This document shows, one piece after another, positions 50,427 to 62,670 of a stretch of DNA of 64,000 nt. The first letter of the stretch is position 1, and every line of letters starts with the position of its first letter. The notes under the pieces are model-generated. The model was not told the origin of the DNA. It did no database searches and was given only the letters and a program-made list of their open reading frames with translations. The stretch is from Didymodactylos carnosus (Eukaryota > Rotifera > Eurotatoria > Philodinida > Philodinidae), in assembly GCA_905250885.1 (NCBI GenBank), contig CAJNOQ010000081.1, positions 16,438 to 80,437 of the forward strand, in the 5' to 3' direction. A program made the translations under genes and the position numbers.

Positions 50427-50586
50427 ATGAAAAACAGTATGAACAGTTATCATCAACAAAATATAAATATTCGTTGATTATAATTAATCGAGCGTATAAT
50501 TAATATGAGCATTAGCTCATTAACAATTCGTAATTTAACAACAGGTTCATTCTGTCTATTGATTAAACAGTATACTCAAATAACAG
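50427..50586 (+). other. Candidate 5' exon of the Cngl-type gene
   Basis: A 160-nt stretch bounded by an acceptor (TTTTCATTTTAG) and a donor (GTAAGA). It contains ATG at 50505 followed by 27 open codons (MSISSLTIRNLTTGSF...). Its phase fits an acceptor at 54584-54585, which would extend the channel N-terminus in frame with the ATG at 54633. An upstream short ATG frame in the same piece stops early, so it could equally be an untranslated exon or chance. Confidence 0.25.
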
Positions 50587-51318
50587 GTAAGAATGATATT
50601 CTCAATTTACTAAATAAATAAGTATTCAAAAAATTTAAAATAAGATATAATATGAAATATAAAATCCTTTTTTGTTTTATTGTTGTTGATTAAATCACAT
50701 GATACTATTCTATCTTAATCTGATGACTATCGAGTTATTTTAAAAATGTTTAGATAACATTAAATAAGTAAAAACGCATAAATAATAGAATTAATGGTGT
50801 GTTGTTGAAATAAATTAAATAAAAAAGCTAAACTGACATCTTTTCCTTTGCTTCTGGAAAAAGAAATATGAAACTGTCTATTTCATCCGTATAAATTTAT
50901 AACTTCCGTTCTAATTAATATAAAGTCTATGCAATTTGTGAGCATTTTCTTTTATTTTTAAAGGTTATTATTTTTTTTATTTTAATTTAAATTGTGTGTG
51001 CGTGTATGTATATATAAAGCTCAAGTGATATTATTTATCTTTTTGCGGTAAATTTTATTTTTTTTGACAAAGCTCTATCGATAATTTAGTACTATCTACA
51101 TTTCATGTCATTGATAAATTTAAAAAAAATAATAATAATATGAAACAAGATTGTTCATATAGGAAAAAGAAAAAAAGAAAGTTTTTCTTTTACGTGAAAT
51201 AAAAACAACTACCATATAGAATAGATTCTTAAACGAAATATCATTTATTAATATTTTTCTGAAGGAGATGATGAATTTCTGTCTGTCACTCAAGACAAAT
51301 AATATCACTACAACAATA

Positions 51319-51339
51319 ACACACACACACACACACACA
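51319..51339. repeat. (AC)n microsatellite
   Basis: About ten AC dinucleotides. The following sequence repeats CATATGACGG two to three times. Confidence 0.9.
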
Positions 51340-53077
51340 TATGACGGCATTCATATGACATTCATATGACGGTCACACTGGATCTGGCGAAAATGCTGAC
51401 AAAGTTTTTGCGTGAATAATTGTTTCTCTCTTTCTCTCTCACTCTAACATCTATTACGAGAAACCGTCTACAGCAGAAAATTTGTTTTTATTTTATATCC
51501 GTTTTTAAAGAAAAGTGTCAGTAAAAATATACGATATCAAACGTTGGTCGCAAAATAGTTTTCAATTCTCTATCTATAATCGTTGTCGAAATTCGAGGCC
51601 AAATACGCCCGTTCGAGTACAACAAAAAAGAAATTTTTCGGATCACAAATTAGAAATGTCAAAATAGTTTTCAATCAAAGTGAACAGTCAATCTCATCGA
51701 AAATATGATTTTTTACCTTTTTTTTTTATTGCGTTTAGAAGTCAAAAACTGTAAAAATCTCCATAAAACTTTCAGTGAACCTGAATATTAAAAGAAACTA
51801 GAGTCTACTCTCTAATATTTGACGCAGATACACATATTAACTCAAATAAATGAACACTTTTGATTGATTTCGCTCTATATGTATGTGTATGCATGTATGT
51901 GGTCCGTAAGTACTTTTCAAGTATGTCAGACATTCTATTTAAAGAATAATTGAGTTTAATTATTTATTTGTAAAAGTAGCAATGTATTTTATTCTCAGCT
52001 ACTATGTATGCATTTCAAACTAAAAAACACATCATTGGAGTTTAATCGAAAGGCGAGACGGACCTTCGTCAGTCACTTAATGACCGAAACCCAAGATACA
52101 TGTATCTACTGAAAATACTTTCTAAAATCTCTCACAAACATTGGATCTTGAGAGGGATATTTTAATAATCCGGTTGCTAGTTCTTCCGTTCTCATGAATA
52201 GATAGAAGTTCCGAATCGATCCAAATCGACGTCGTCATCTTTCATCTCTTTTCATAATTTCTTAAAAATACTATAGCAACATTGACCCATTTCTTCTACT
52301 GTTCTGTAGCGAAAGAGCGGTAGAAGTAATGGATCAACGTTTCAACTTGATAGAAAAAAAAAATGAAGATATGATATATAAATTCTATATTCCGTCATAT
52401 AGCTGGATGACACCGAGTTGATTTTGCCATTTTTTGTCTTCTGTAAATAGAATTATGTTAATGTCACTAAATTAATTATCCAAAAACACTTCTTATTTCG
52501 ACTATCTCTTATGTTTTCTATATTATAACATGTTATAGTTAATTTATACCAGATGAAAACTTAACAGGTATAAAATATTCTACTTATATTTCAATTAGAT
52601 TGATCCATTGACTAGCGTAGCTTTTCATAACGGTTCAGAACAAAAATATATCAATTGCCGTATATTTCGTAAGTATCCTCTTTACTTCGGTAATATAAAG
52701 ATAATCGCCCTTTATGAATCTGGAGAATGGATCACTGACGTGTTGTTATAGTCTGACTGACCTCAATATACGCTTATGATTACCGTACCATATAGCAATA
52801 CAATGACTTTCTAGCGTGTGTGCATTAGAGTTTATGTTACTCTACTAAAAGGTAAATAGTTGTATCCTTATTACAACACTTAAAGATTAAATTAATTTCC
52901 CAGTCATTTGCTGCTGCCAGAGTTTTAATTTTTAAAGTAGTACTACAATAAGTAATATCGTACCAGTAAAATCATCCTTTTTTCATGGCAGGAAAATTTT
53001 AAAATCATAGTGATAGAAGAAAAACTCTATCTAAAATGGAAAGAAAAGTAGAAAAAAAGCATATCAAGGGCTAAGTT

Positions 53078-53526
53078 CATAAAAACTTCAATTAAAAATT
53101 TTAAAATCTCAACACTCATTTAGTTTAACCGAGCATTATTTCAAAGCTTCCTTTGATGTCATTTTTTAAAAGGCTCTTTGTAGCTCATCGTTTTGTGAAA
53201 TAAAATAAAGTGCTTAGATTGTGTTCGATAGAGATGGATTCGCGGTGTCTCATTATGAATGAAAGATATGATCTTGAATAATATCAAGCACAAGTGTTCA
53301 AACATTCAACAGATTTAATAGAAAACTTTAACTCTATTTCTTGAAAAGCGCTTTTCGCAAAAAGTTTCAGAAGAGCGATGGAAAATCAAAACAATAAGAA
53401 AGCAATACGGTAAATATACTAAGTTTTTTACTCTTTTTCGACAGGTATGACTAAACGATATGTTACACTTGGTTGCACTAAATGAGTTTAAAATATTAAA
53501 ATTTTTAATTGAAACCTTTTTGAGTC
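53078..53526. repeat. Inverted repeat of about 450 nt upstream of the Cngl-type gene
   Basis: Left arm 53078-53128 (ACTTCAATTAAAAATTTTAA...ACTCATTTAG) pairs with right arm 53473-53526 (CTAAATGAGTTTAAAAT...TTTTTAATTGAAACC). The interior is A/T-rich and not obviously paired. Probably a decayed MITE. Confidence 0.7.
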
Positions 53527-54632
53527 AAGAGTCTCTGGAATCTTTTAAATATAGATCAAATATATACGAGCCCTATTCTACTGTACTGAGCGACAAAGCG
53601 TGTTTGACAACTTGATTGAAAACGCGAAGGAATAAAATAAAGTTACTTCTGTGCTTATTACCTGCACTTAACATATCTAAATTTCAGAACAATGTGTTTT
53701 AGCAAATATTAAGATTATCTTTCTAATTTGATGCATAATGATCGACTTTTTCTACTTTAGCAATTTTAGTAGACTGTCAATATTTTGTAAATTTGGAGTA
53801 ATAAACGATCAAATAACGATCTTTTTTTTCTGAAGTATTGATGCGCCTACGGGGAAAAGTAATAATAAGTGTTTTCCTCTATTTATTCCAACATATTTTT
53901 TATGTTTGAGAATCCCGTATTTCTTTTTATGGCAGTATCTAAGCCCTTTTTTAATGTGTGCTAGCCTCAAATTTAGTTTCTGGTAAAAAAGAATCTATTC
54001 ATCCAAATAATTGCGATATACTCCATTACGAATAGCTAATTGTCTATTCATTGTACTCCATCATTCAACATACGTAAAGTCTAGAAGTGAATTTTGAACT
54101 TTAATAAAATTATGATCGTATAATACAGATCAATCCAATAAAAGTTATTCTCCCTATTAGATTTTTCATATCATACTCTTATGCTTAGTACACACTGTGT
54201 ACTACACAGATGTCCGTCGCTACCTTAATTCAATCGTGAAAAAACGTAGCGCAATCTTGCTATGAATTTCGTAAAAACAAATTATCCCTCTTTTGTATCA
54301 GATAATAACAATATCGAGTTATGAGTTATAACAGATAAAGTTGACATGTAAAACATTCTGTCACTATTACTAACATTCTGCGATCCTACTTTTCGATAAA
54401 AACAGTTCTAAGTAGAGATAGCAAGATAGACCATGAAAGCCGTTCGTTTTTCCATAATAGGCGAACCAAAAGGTGTTCATGTAAAACTCTAATAACAGTC
54501 AGGAATTAATAATCCAAATATGTAATAGAAAGTTTTAATTACCTGGTGATTTAAACTTCTCTTTGGTTCTAGACGGAGTTTTGAGGTCGAGCAACCATTA
54601 CCAATATCAATGGCAGACGTGTTCATAATGAT

Positions 54633-57600
54633 ATGGCCTCTGCGTTTAAATCCATTCGATATCAAGCTTGTGATAGTAACGATGATAACAACAATAATGA
54701 ACTTGTCTCAATATCAACATCAACTCATGGTTCATCAAAGTCATCATTACAATCGAAAAACGCTCACACAAATACAAATCAAAAATTCAATAATAAAGTA
54801 TCGAATTCAGAGCTTTGTGGTGTAACGATTCTACCTAGCACCACAACCGCCAAACAAACCACAACACCATCTCCTTGTCTACCGGCACTCTTTCCGACAT
54901 TGAACAACAAAACTTCATCATTGACACATTTGTTAGCTACAGCATCACCATCAGAATCACCACCCACAAGAAATAACTTGACAACTCAGGTGCCAACAGC
55001 CGATATTGAACATAAACCACGACATACATCATCACAACTTCATGCAGGAACATCAGTGTTCACTCGTACAGGTTCGCGGCAATCGATATTAGACACATTA
55101 TCAAACAAATTTACAACCGTACGAAAAAGTTCAACGTCTGCCTTTACTTCGGCACAACAACATCTTTCACAGGGAGAAAATATCAATCTTTTCTCACAAT
55201 ATCAAGGTAACGTTTGAGACCAAAGCATACTCTCTTCTTTAATTTTCATCGTCATTTTTCTATTTATCAGGTGATTATATTCGTCAGTCACGCCAGTTAC
55301 GTAAAGCGCGTCGACAAGATATAAAAGCTCGATTTGAAAAATTTCAAGACGGTCCGCTGACAAAACGTCGTACAACGTCTCGTCGTTTCACATTTATATT
55401 TGATCCGAGTGGTCGCTTAACATATTGGTGGACGTCGATCGTTTCCATCGCGTTTCTCTACAATTTCTGGGTGATCATCTATCGTTTTTCGTTTCACGAA
55501 CTGAATCATAATAACATTTTAGTATGGTTTATATTTGATTATGTCTGTGATTTAATATATATATTTGATATTGCATTTAATTTTCGTACGGCGTATCTTG
55601 AAGAAGGTGTACTACAAACGGATCCAATTAAACTGCGTCACTATTATATGAATACAACCCGATTTTATATCGATTGCTTATGTTTGATGCCATTAGATTT
55701 TTTATATTTATCAATCGGATTTAAATCGATTGTACGTCTATTTCGTCTTGTTAAAATTTATCGGTTTTGGACATTTCTTGATCGTACCGAGCGACATACT
55801 AATTATCCAAATTTATTTCGTGCAATTGTCATGATTCACTATCTTCTAGCCATCTTTCATTGGAATGCGTGTCTGATTTACATATTGAATACACGAAGTA
55901 AAATGGGTTTAACAAAACGTTTTAATTTTACGTTTAATGATATTGGCCTAGACTATTTCAAAGCATTATATTGGAGCACATCAACGTTAACATTGACAGA
56001 TAATTATGAAACAAAGCCAACATCAAAAGAAGATTTTGTGTTTATGAGTATTGAACTGGTGTTTGCTTTGCTCTTGTTTGCCACCATTATGGGTCATGTT
56101 GCGTCAATTGTGGCCAATTTGAGTAATGCAAGAAAAGATTTTCAGGGTATGAAGTGTGGTGACTATTTCAAACGTACTAAGGATCCAATGGTTAGAAAAT
56201 GAGAGAGGATAGAATGAATATATCCAAAACAAAGTGTAAAAAGCTATCTTAAACCGTTGCGGTTATTTGTTAATTAGAGTAATGACAAATGCTCTATAAC
56301 TTAACTTTCTCTTTATAGCTAAACTTGATGCTGTCAAAACGTACATGTCTCTCCGTCGTCTACCAAATAATCTTGAAGATCGTGTTATTCGGTGGTTCGA
56401 TTATTTGTGGATGAGGTATGCTGCATCGTTACATATTACAACTATTTTGTACTTTCTCAATATTTCAGTCATAAATCGGTTGATGACAATCATGTTTTGT
56501 CGTTACTTCCATATAAATTACGTGCAGAAATTGCTATACATGTTCATTTAGATACGTTAAAAAGAGTAAGTCGTAAAAATCTTTTATTTGGTACATCATC
56601 CCATTGTGTTATATTTTGTTTAAGGTTGAAATATTTCAAAATACAGAAGCAGGTTTTCTAAATGAACTCGTTCTACGACTGGAACCTGTATTGTTCTCAC
56701 CCGGCGATTTTATATGTCGGAAAGGTATATAAATTTCAGAAAGTTTCTGGATTATAATATTTAGTTGTATTTAATAGGCGAAGTTGGTAAAGAAATGTAT
56801 ATCGTTAATCGTGGAAAATTGCATGTGATGGCAGATAATGGTAAAACGGTTTTAGCAACACTCAAAGCGGGTAAATGTTTCATATACTTATCGAAGTTCA
56901 ATCAATAATGTTCGTATTATCTTTTTGTTAGGATCATATTTTGGTGAAATAAGTATATTAAATATGGGTACAAGTGGCAATAGAAGAACGGCATCCGTAA
57001 GATCCGTCGGTTATTCGGATCTCTTTTGTTTATCTAAAGAAGATTTATGGGAAGTTCTTAAAGAATATCCAGCTGTACGAGTTAAATTAGAAGCAATTGC
57101 TGTTAAACGATTAGAAAAACATAAAAAGCCCCTGATCCAACAAGGTAAGCAGATCATTGCCCTTGAACAGGAAAAAACATATCTTATTATTTAAATCACA
57201 TGTGCTTTCTCTCTCCCTCTTCACTTGAATGATACGTTGCAACTTTAGGATAAATTTACTTATTATCATTTGTACTATTTTCATTACTGTTGTATGAACT
57301 AGAGAGGCACATTCTACTTTAATCTTTTTCCGACATCGATAATTAATTTCTGTTCTGTTTCAGTCAACATGAAACGAAGTAAAAGTACACCTGGTTTGGT
57401 TGAAGCATCAACTCGTCTTCCATTTATCGTACCAATGAGACGTACCGGAAGTGGTGCACATCGGCTATCGTCAATACGAGAAACAGATGTTCATGCTGTA
57501 GGTTTACCATTTGACGCTCACTTTTCGACACAACAACAGCACCCCCAACATCGTACACAAGCAACAATCGGCTATTCTTGTGCTGGTTTAAGTTCCCTAG

Positions 57601-58262
57601 ATCGAAAACAGCCGCAAACAACGAATTTATCATCGAGTGTCAATTCTCTGGCTGCTCCATTAGCTTCCTCGATCAGTGTTACATCATCACTAAATTCTCA
57701 TTATATAGTACCAAATTCGACTTCACATCGTTGTTTTATTGTTGATCAACAACACCAACAAACGAAACAAAATCAAGTATCTCCAGTGATGATGAATAAT
57801 TTTTCATCATTTCCAGAAACAATAATTTCTGTCAACCCTATAGGCATCAATCATTCAATGTCATGGTCAAATGGGACAAATTCTAGACAATCGCCTACCA
57901 CATTATCAAATTTAAATCGATCATGTTCACACTGGACTACAAATCGAAATCATTTGAATAATAAACATCGCCTTGAAAGTATAACGGATAAAAATGATTC
58001 GTCATCAAATCGAACTCAAACAATATTAATTGAAGAAATTCAATATTTGAGACAACGTTTAAAACAATTAGAAGAAGATAATGTATCGTTGAATACAAGT
58101 TTAAAACAAAAACATTGGGAATTAAAAAATCGTCTGCGAACGTTAGAAAAAAATTTGGATTCAACTCAAAATAATCATCAAAAAGATTTAAATTTAAGAG
58201 AATCATTTAGTACCGAAACAGAGGATGGTTTCTCAGAATCAATTCTAGGAGAAAATAGATAA
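54633..58262 (+). CDS. Cngl: Cngl-type cyclic-nucleotide-gated cation channel
   Basis: Eight exons: 54633-55206, 55271-56146, 56319-56415, 56469-56565, 56625-56724, 56778-56870, 56932-57144, 57364-58262; 982 residues, all phases agree. Order: Ser/Thr-rich cytoplasmic N-terminus; S1-S6 in exon 2, with S4 [15 protein letters not shown] and HWNACLIY; C-linker [17 protein letters not shown]; cyclic-nucleotide-binding domain about 555-670 with [21 protein letters not shown] and RRTA (630-633), the phosphate-binding residues; then KSTPGLVE and a Leu-rich coiled coil (about 901-952) like the C-terminal zipper of CNGA channels. [20 protein letters not shown] and the KSTPGLVE tail match insect Cngl best. 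Oddity: the pore reads [16 protein letters not shown] (426-441), not the usual TLTTIGE. The reading frame is otherwise intact. The N-terminus may be longer (see candidate exon at 50427). Confidence 0.9.
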
Positions 58263-59790
58263 TGACGAATCTAGATTAAGTCGCAGGAAAAAACTCATAG
58301 ATATTACTAATACACTAGGTATTTTATTGATTATACGAAAAATACTGATAATGATGCAATGAATTCCATTGATAGAGTTAGGCAAGAGAGACTAATTTCG
58401 CCGATTTGTCTCAAATTTATTTCAAAACGATATGGATGCAGCACAGTTACAAGGAAAGTCACTGTGAATCCGTCATTGTAATCGCGATTATGTCAGATCG
58501 CAGTTAAATGCGTCTTTCTTGTTCTTGTTTTATGTGTCTTAGAAACCAATGAAATCCATCTTTTTCTTTCTAATAGTCTCTATTCATGTCGGTTCTCAAT
58601 TCTTTTTAATGTACAATTAGCAGGACCTAAATAACTTTTGTTGTAAGAAGATAAAATTATCTTCCATTTTATTTTTATGATGTTCTTTCTCTCTCATTTG
58701 TATATTACTATGGTCGTTTCTGGTAACAAAGTAGCATTCACTTTCCCTCTGATTTCAATAATTTATTGATAGAAATATATTTTTTCTTTCATGGTGAAGA
58801 GTCTTATATATTTTTGAAACGTATTTTTGAGTTTAATTATATTTTTATTATTTTAAAATTGAAAAAATCGTAGACGGGTTTTATGTAAATAAATTTTACA
58901 AAAGCCTAGTAAGACTAAGTAGTCAAGAACTAAAGTATATAGAAAATCTGTACTATTCAACTTCATTTCTGAAGTATAGAGATGTAGTGACATAGTGTAG
59001 TGTTAATAGAGATTTAAAATTGTCATAAATCGTTGACAAAAAACATAAAAAGGATTACCAGGAACTTACATTAATGTACACAACTGAATGTTTATATAAA
59101 TCAGATATGAAAAGGTTTTGAGATGGAAAACTGATAGAAACGAATTTAATACATAGAAAACAGCAGATTCGCCGACAAATGATGGTAAATTAAAGATGCG
59201 ATTTTCCACTTTAATGAAATTGGATATAAACAAGAGTAATTAAAATAACAAGCAGAAGGGACTACAATAACTTATTAATACTATATATCTACAATAGCAA
59301 GGTAGTTTAATGAAGAACTTGCTAGCATAAATGTAGAAGACTGTGTTACCTAATTATTATTAGACTTTCTAATTAATTAATTGATCAGTACAACACTAGA
59401 TATACAGTTGTTCTCTTCCTAGTTAAACGTGAATAGAAAAATCAGTTGAATCCCATCATTCAATAGCGTTTGTTGTACTTATCACAAATATCAAACGAAA
59501 ATTTACTCAAAATATTCGACTGCTATTTAATATTAGTCATGGTCTTTAATGTATTAATTAGAAAGATTAAATAGAAACGAAAATAAAAGACATGACTTAA
59601 TCCGAAGTTGTAACTAAACTCAAATTTCTAATAGTATTTACACACCGACCATTGACTATAGTTTCGATTACAATAAAAAACTCAAATACAATCAGCTAAT
59701 AATTGTTTTCACAAAAATCACCTTCACAATACATACAATACAAATTTAAACACGAGGCGCGGGTTTCCTAAAGAATTATGATGAGTTATT
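58263..59790. other. Intergenic, downstream of the Cngl-type gene
   Basis: About 1.5 kb, AT-rich, no exon recognised. AATAAA at 58888-58893, about 630 nt past the stop, could be the polyadenylation signal. The right end abuts the chimeric copy of channel-gene fragments. Confidence 0.55.
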
Positions 59791-60145
59791 AATCCATTCG
59801 ATATCAAGCTTGTGATAGTAACGATGATAACAACAATAATGAACTTGTCTCAATATCAACATCAACTCATGGTTCATCAAAGTCATCATTACAATCGAAA
59901 AACGCTCACACAAATACAAATCAAAAATTCAATAATAAAGTATCGAATTCAGAGCTTTGTGGTGTAACGATTCTACCTAGCACCACAACCGCCAAACAAA
60001 CCACAACACCATCTCCTNTCTACCAAATAATCTTGAAGATCGTGTTATTCGGTGGTTCGATTATTTGTGGATGAGGTATGCTGCATCGTTACATATTACA
60101 ACTATTTTGTACTTTCTCAATATTTCAGTCATAAATCGGTTGATG
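59791..60145 (+). pseudogene. Chimeric partial copy of the Cngl-type gene joined at an N
   Basis: 59791-60017 is identical over 227 nt to 54649-54875 (coding exon 1). One ambiguous base follows at 60018. Then 60019-60145 is identical over 127 nt to 56359-56485 (exon 3, intron 3 and the start of exon 4). The intervening 1.48 kb is absent, so this copy cannot code for a channel. Both source fragments share GTCTACC at the join. Either a scaffolding or haplotype artefact, or a very recent duplication with deletion. Identity without a single mismatch, intron included, favours an assembly cause. Confidence 0.85.
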
Positions 60146-60920
60146 GGAAGGCATCGTCAATTTTATGTTTATCCAGTGTTTATGTTCGTTAGCCATGCGA
60201 GATTTTTAAAAAATGGAATGAGATTAGTCTTGGGCAAAGACTAAACATTGAGGGGAAATGTCTATTGTTGGAATTGCGATGCAAACTTTTTGTGTGAATT
60301 CCTGATATTTTTTCATGATTTTATCAAGATAAAAAACAAACTATTTCCACAAAATAATGCAAAACAAATAGCTATAACAAAGAAAAGTATCTTTTGAAAA
60401 GCGGGCACACACACAATCTTATTAGCTGAAGAAGCTCAAAGAAAAAGGGAGTAAAATAACAAATCACAAACAAAACAAATTACTATATTTAGATACATGT
60501 TCATTAACACAGCAACGATGTGGTTAATTGAAAAATCACACAAAGGAGAAAATTATTTGAATTATTGGTTTGCTTACTATATATATGTACAATTACTTTT
60601 AAATCGTTTCAAAACGTCGAATCCAAGGAAATTTGTTCAAAAAATAACTAAAACAGAAAATTAAATTAAATTATTTAATTGGCCAGCCAATAAATAGCCA
60701 ACACAAAGAAAGAAAAATGAATGAGTACTAAAGAAGAAACCGGTATATGCTGTAAGGTAGTAAAATGTTTCTGATTTCGATGAAAATTTCGATGATTAGT
60801 GCGCAGACGCTTACACATTCTACTATTGATGACTTCTTGACACCTAAGCTGAAGCAATAAGGATAAGCTTTGTTTTTAGTTTGGGAAAGGTAGCAGTTAT
60901 AAACAAAACAAATCTCACCA
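60146..60920. other. Intergenic or 3' flank of the RBFOX-type gene
   Basis: About 775 nt. On the minus strand this follows the last RBFOX-type exon, so it probably contains that gene's 3' untranslated region. No other feature seen. Confidence 0.5.
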
Positions 60921-62670
60921 TTAATACAACCGTGAACATTGAGGACAACTTTGAACGAGATTTGTTACTCTAAACAAAAAATAGGAAAATTAAGTAGATA
61001 AAAGTGCAATGTAATAATACTTTACCTTGTGCTTGATGGTGATCTAATCGGGCTACCAAAGACATTATTTACCACGTTTGTTCGTTTTGTACGTGATATT
61101 TGAGGTGTGAGCAATGAAAAAGGTAATTCAATCGGTGAAAACAATGAAGATGTTGGTGATGACGATAATGATTGTAACGGAAGCATTGCTGATTGTTTCT
61201 GCGCTTGTTGTTGTTGTGATATACACGTATTATAAGCTACTGATGGAGAAGCTGAACCAATTGGAGCGCAATATATTGGTGGTGGCGTTCCATAGAGTGT
61301 TGATGACAATGTCCGATTATTTGAATAAACTTGAGACAACGGCGAAGGAAGTTGAAGATTTTCAATAGCTAAAAACAAATAATATACATGCAATACGATA
61401 TGTGCAAATAACGTCTTACTTACGGCGAAAAAGGCTTCTTGGAGGTGGTCGTGACGAAGCCAAAGCAACCTAGGCAAAATCAAAATGATATATGATCAAA
61501 TTAAAGGAGTTTATACAACAACTCTTGAAATAACTATTGTTCATAAATTTAGAGAAAATTTCGTTAAAAGCGTACTGTAATTTTTCGTCCGTCTGCTATT
61601 GTACCATTTTTGATTTTGATTGCTTTGCAACCATCACTTCGACGTACAAATGTGATAAAACCAAAACCCTAGAATCAAGAATCGGAACGTTTATAAAATC
61701 AGTACAAAACGGCATCCTGAATTACAATTTCAGTCACTATTTATTTCAAAATATAGTGACAGCAGATGTTTTTTGAATAACTTTTGACAGAAAACAGGCT
61801 AACACTTGTGGTTTCCATAATTCGAAAGAAAATGTTAGGGCTATCGATCTATATGGAAAATAGTTGCCTTTAGGTGGCATACTTGTTCGATCTTGTTACT
61901 TAAGATTTTCAACGATTAAAAAGGTTTTGGATTTCGAACACCGAAAAATGAGTTCGAACCAGCTAACATTTCTCTACACGTCTACGCCAGTCCCAAACCT
62001 CCATCTATCAATGTTCAGGAATGCTAAGACTTTACTCCGAGGGGAAATCCAGAACTTCTAGGAAAAGTCGTAGCATTCGTGAACGTTGATAGATGCATTT
62101 ATTAACGTTCAACCAGTCTCAAACCTCCATGTAGACGTGCAGAGAAAGGTTCGCTGGTTCGAATCCACTTTTCGGTGTTCGAAATTCAAAATCTTTTTAA
62201 TCTTGGGAAATTTTATATTAAGCAAAAAACGTAAACAATAGTAGATAGAAAATCCATCCTCTAATTAGCCAAATGAAACGCCTTGTTTTATAACTTACTT
62301 TTGAACCACGATCGTTAGCAACAATTTCTGGATCTCGAACGGGACCAAATACCTAGAAAGAAAAGGATAACATGATAATACCTAATAGTGGGACTATGAC
62401 TCTTTCTCAGCTTAGATCGCGTTCCAATTTACCTCTCATCTTATCTCACCTTAATTCCTTGAAAATCTTATTGGTGTTTTATACTTTTGAAGATTTCTGT
62501 GCATAAATTTATTAGATTTGCAAGAAATTAGGTGATACGACAGAGGTATGTAAACGTAGCTTTACTTGAAACTGATGTCGCAAATCTTCGATTGTCCAAG
62601 CAAACGGTATGTTGCCAACATGAATTCGCAATGGTTCATCATTTTCATCCAATTGTGGCATATTGTCGAA
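60921..62670 (-). CDS. RBFOX: RBFOX-type RNA-binding protein, 3' part of the gene
   Basis: Minus-strand exons 62670-62566, 62352-62299, 61668-61576, 61469-61424, 61368-61026 and 60969-60921, all in phase. The first three encode most of one RRM: RNP2 as RIHVGNIPF, then DLRHQF, FGPVRDPEIVANDRGSKG, RNP1 as KGFGFITF and GTIADGRKITV. RBFOX proteins bind UGCAUG and regulate alternative splicing; His and Phe of HVxNIPF and both Phe of GFGF, the RNA-contacting residues, are kept. The rest (about 145 residues) is Ser/Pro/Gln-rich without the vertebrate RBFOX ending. Alternatively, reading through the donor at 61025 stops at once (TAA, 61022-61024), giving a slightly shorter protein. The 5' exons are not visible and should lie beyond 62671, perhaps outside the window. 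The second intron holds an inverted-repeat element. Confidence 0.8.
61915..62205. repeat. Inverted-repeat element with tRNA B-box-like motif, in an RBFOX intron
   Basis: The left arm (TTTCGAACACCGAAAAATGA, GTTCGAACCAGC, CTCTACACGTCTAC) is inverted in the right arm (GTAGACGTGCAGAG, GCTGGTTCGAATCC, TTTTCGGTGTTCGAAA). GGTTCGAATCC in the right arm equals the consensus internal B box of tRNA promoters. No A box or full cloverleaf was found, so this is not a tRNA gene; a tRNA-derived MITE or SINE pair is possible. Confidence 0.7.

Larger units (their letters stand above)
41466..54632. other. Gene-poor 13-kb region upstream of the Cngl-type gene
   Basis: Very AT-rich with homopolymer runs, (CT)n, (GT)n and (AC)n microsatellites and at least four foldback elements (listed). 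No protein family was recognised in any frame. It may include distal promoter and untranslated exons of the channel gene; one candidate exon is listed at 50427-50586. Confidence 0.55.

Noticed and set aside
54779-54967. Minus-strand frame over the channel N-terminus
   Set aside because: Shadow of the real plus-strand exon, in its reverse complement.
62120-62200. Possible tRNA gene around GGTTCGAATCC
   Set aside because: B box present but no A box, acceptor stem or anticodon stem could be paired.
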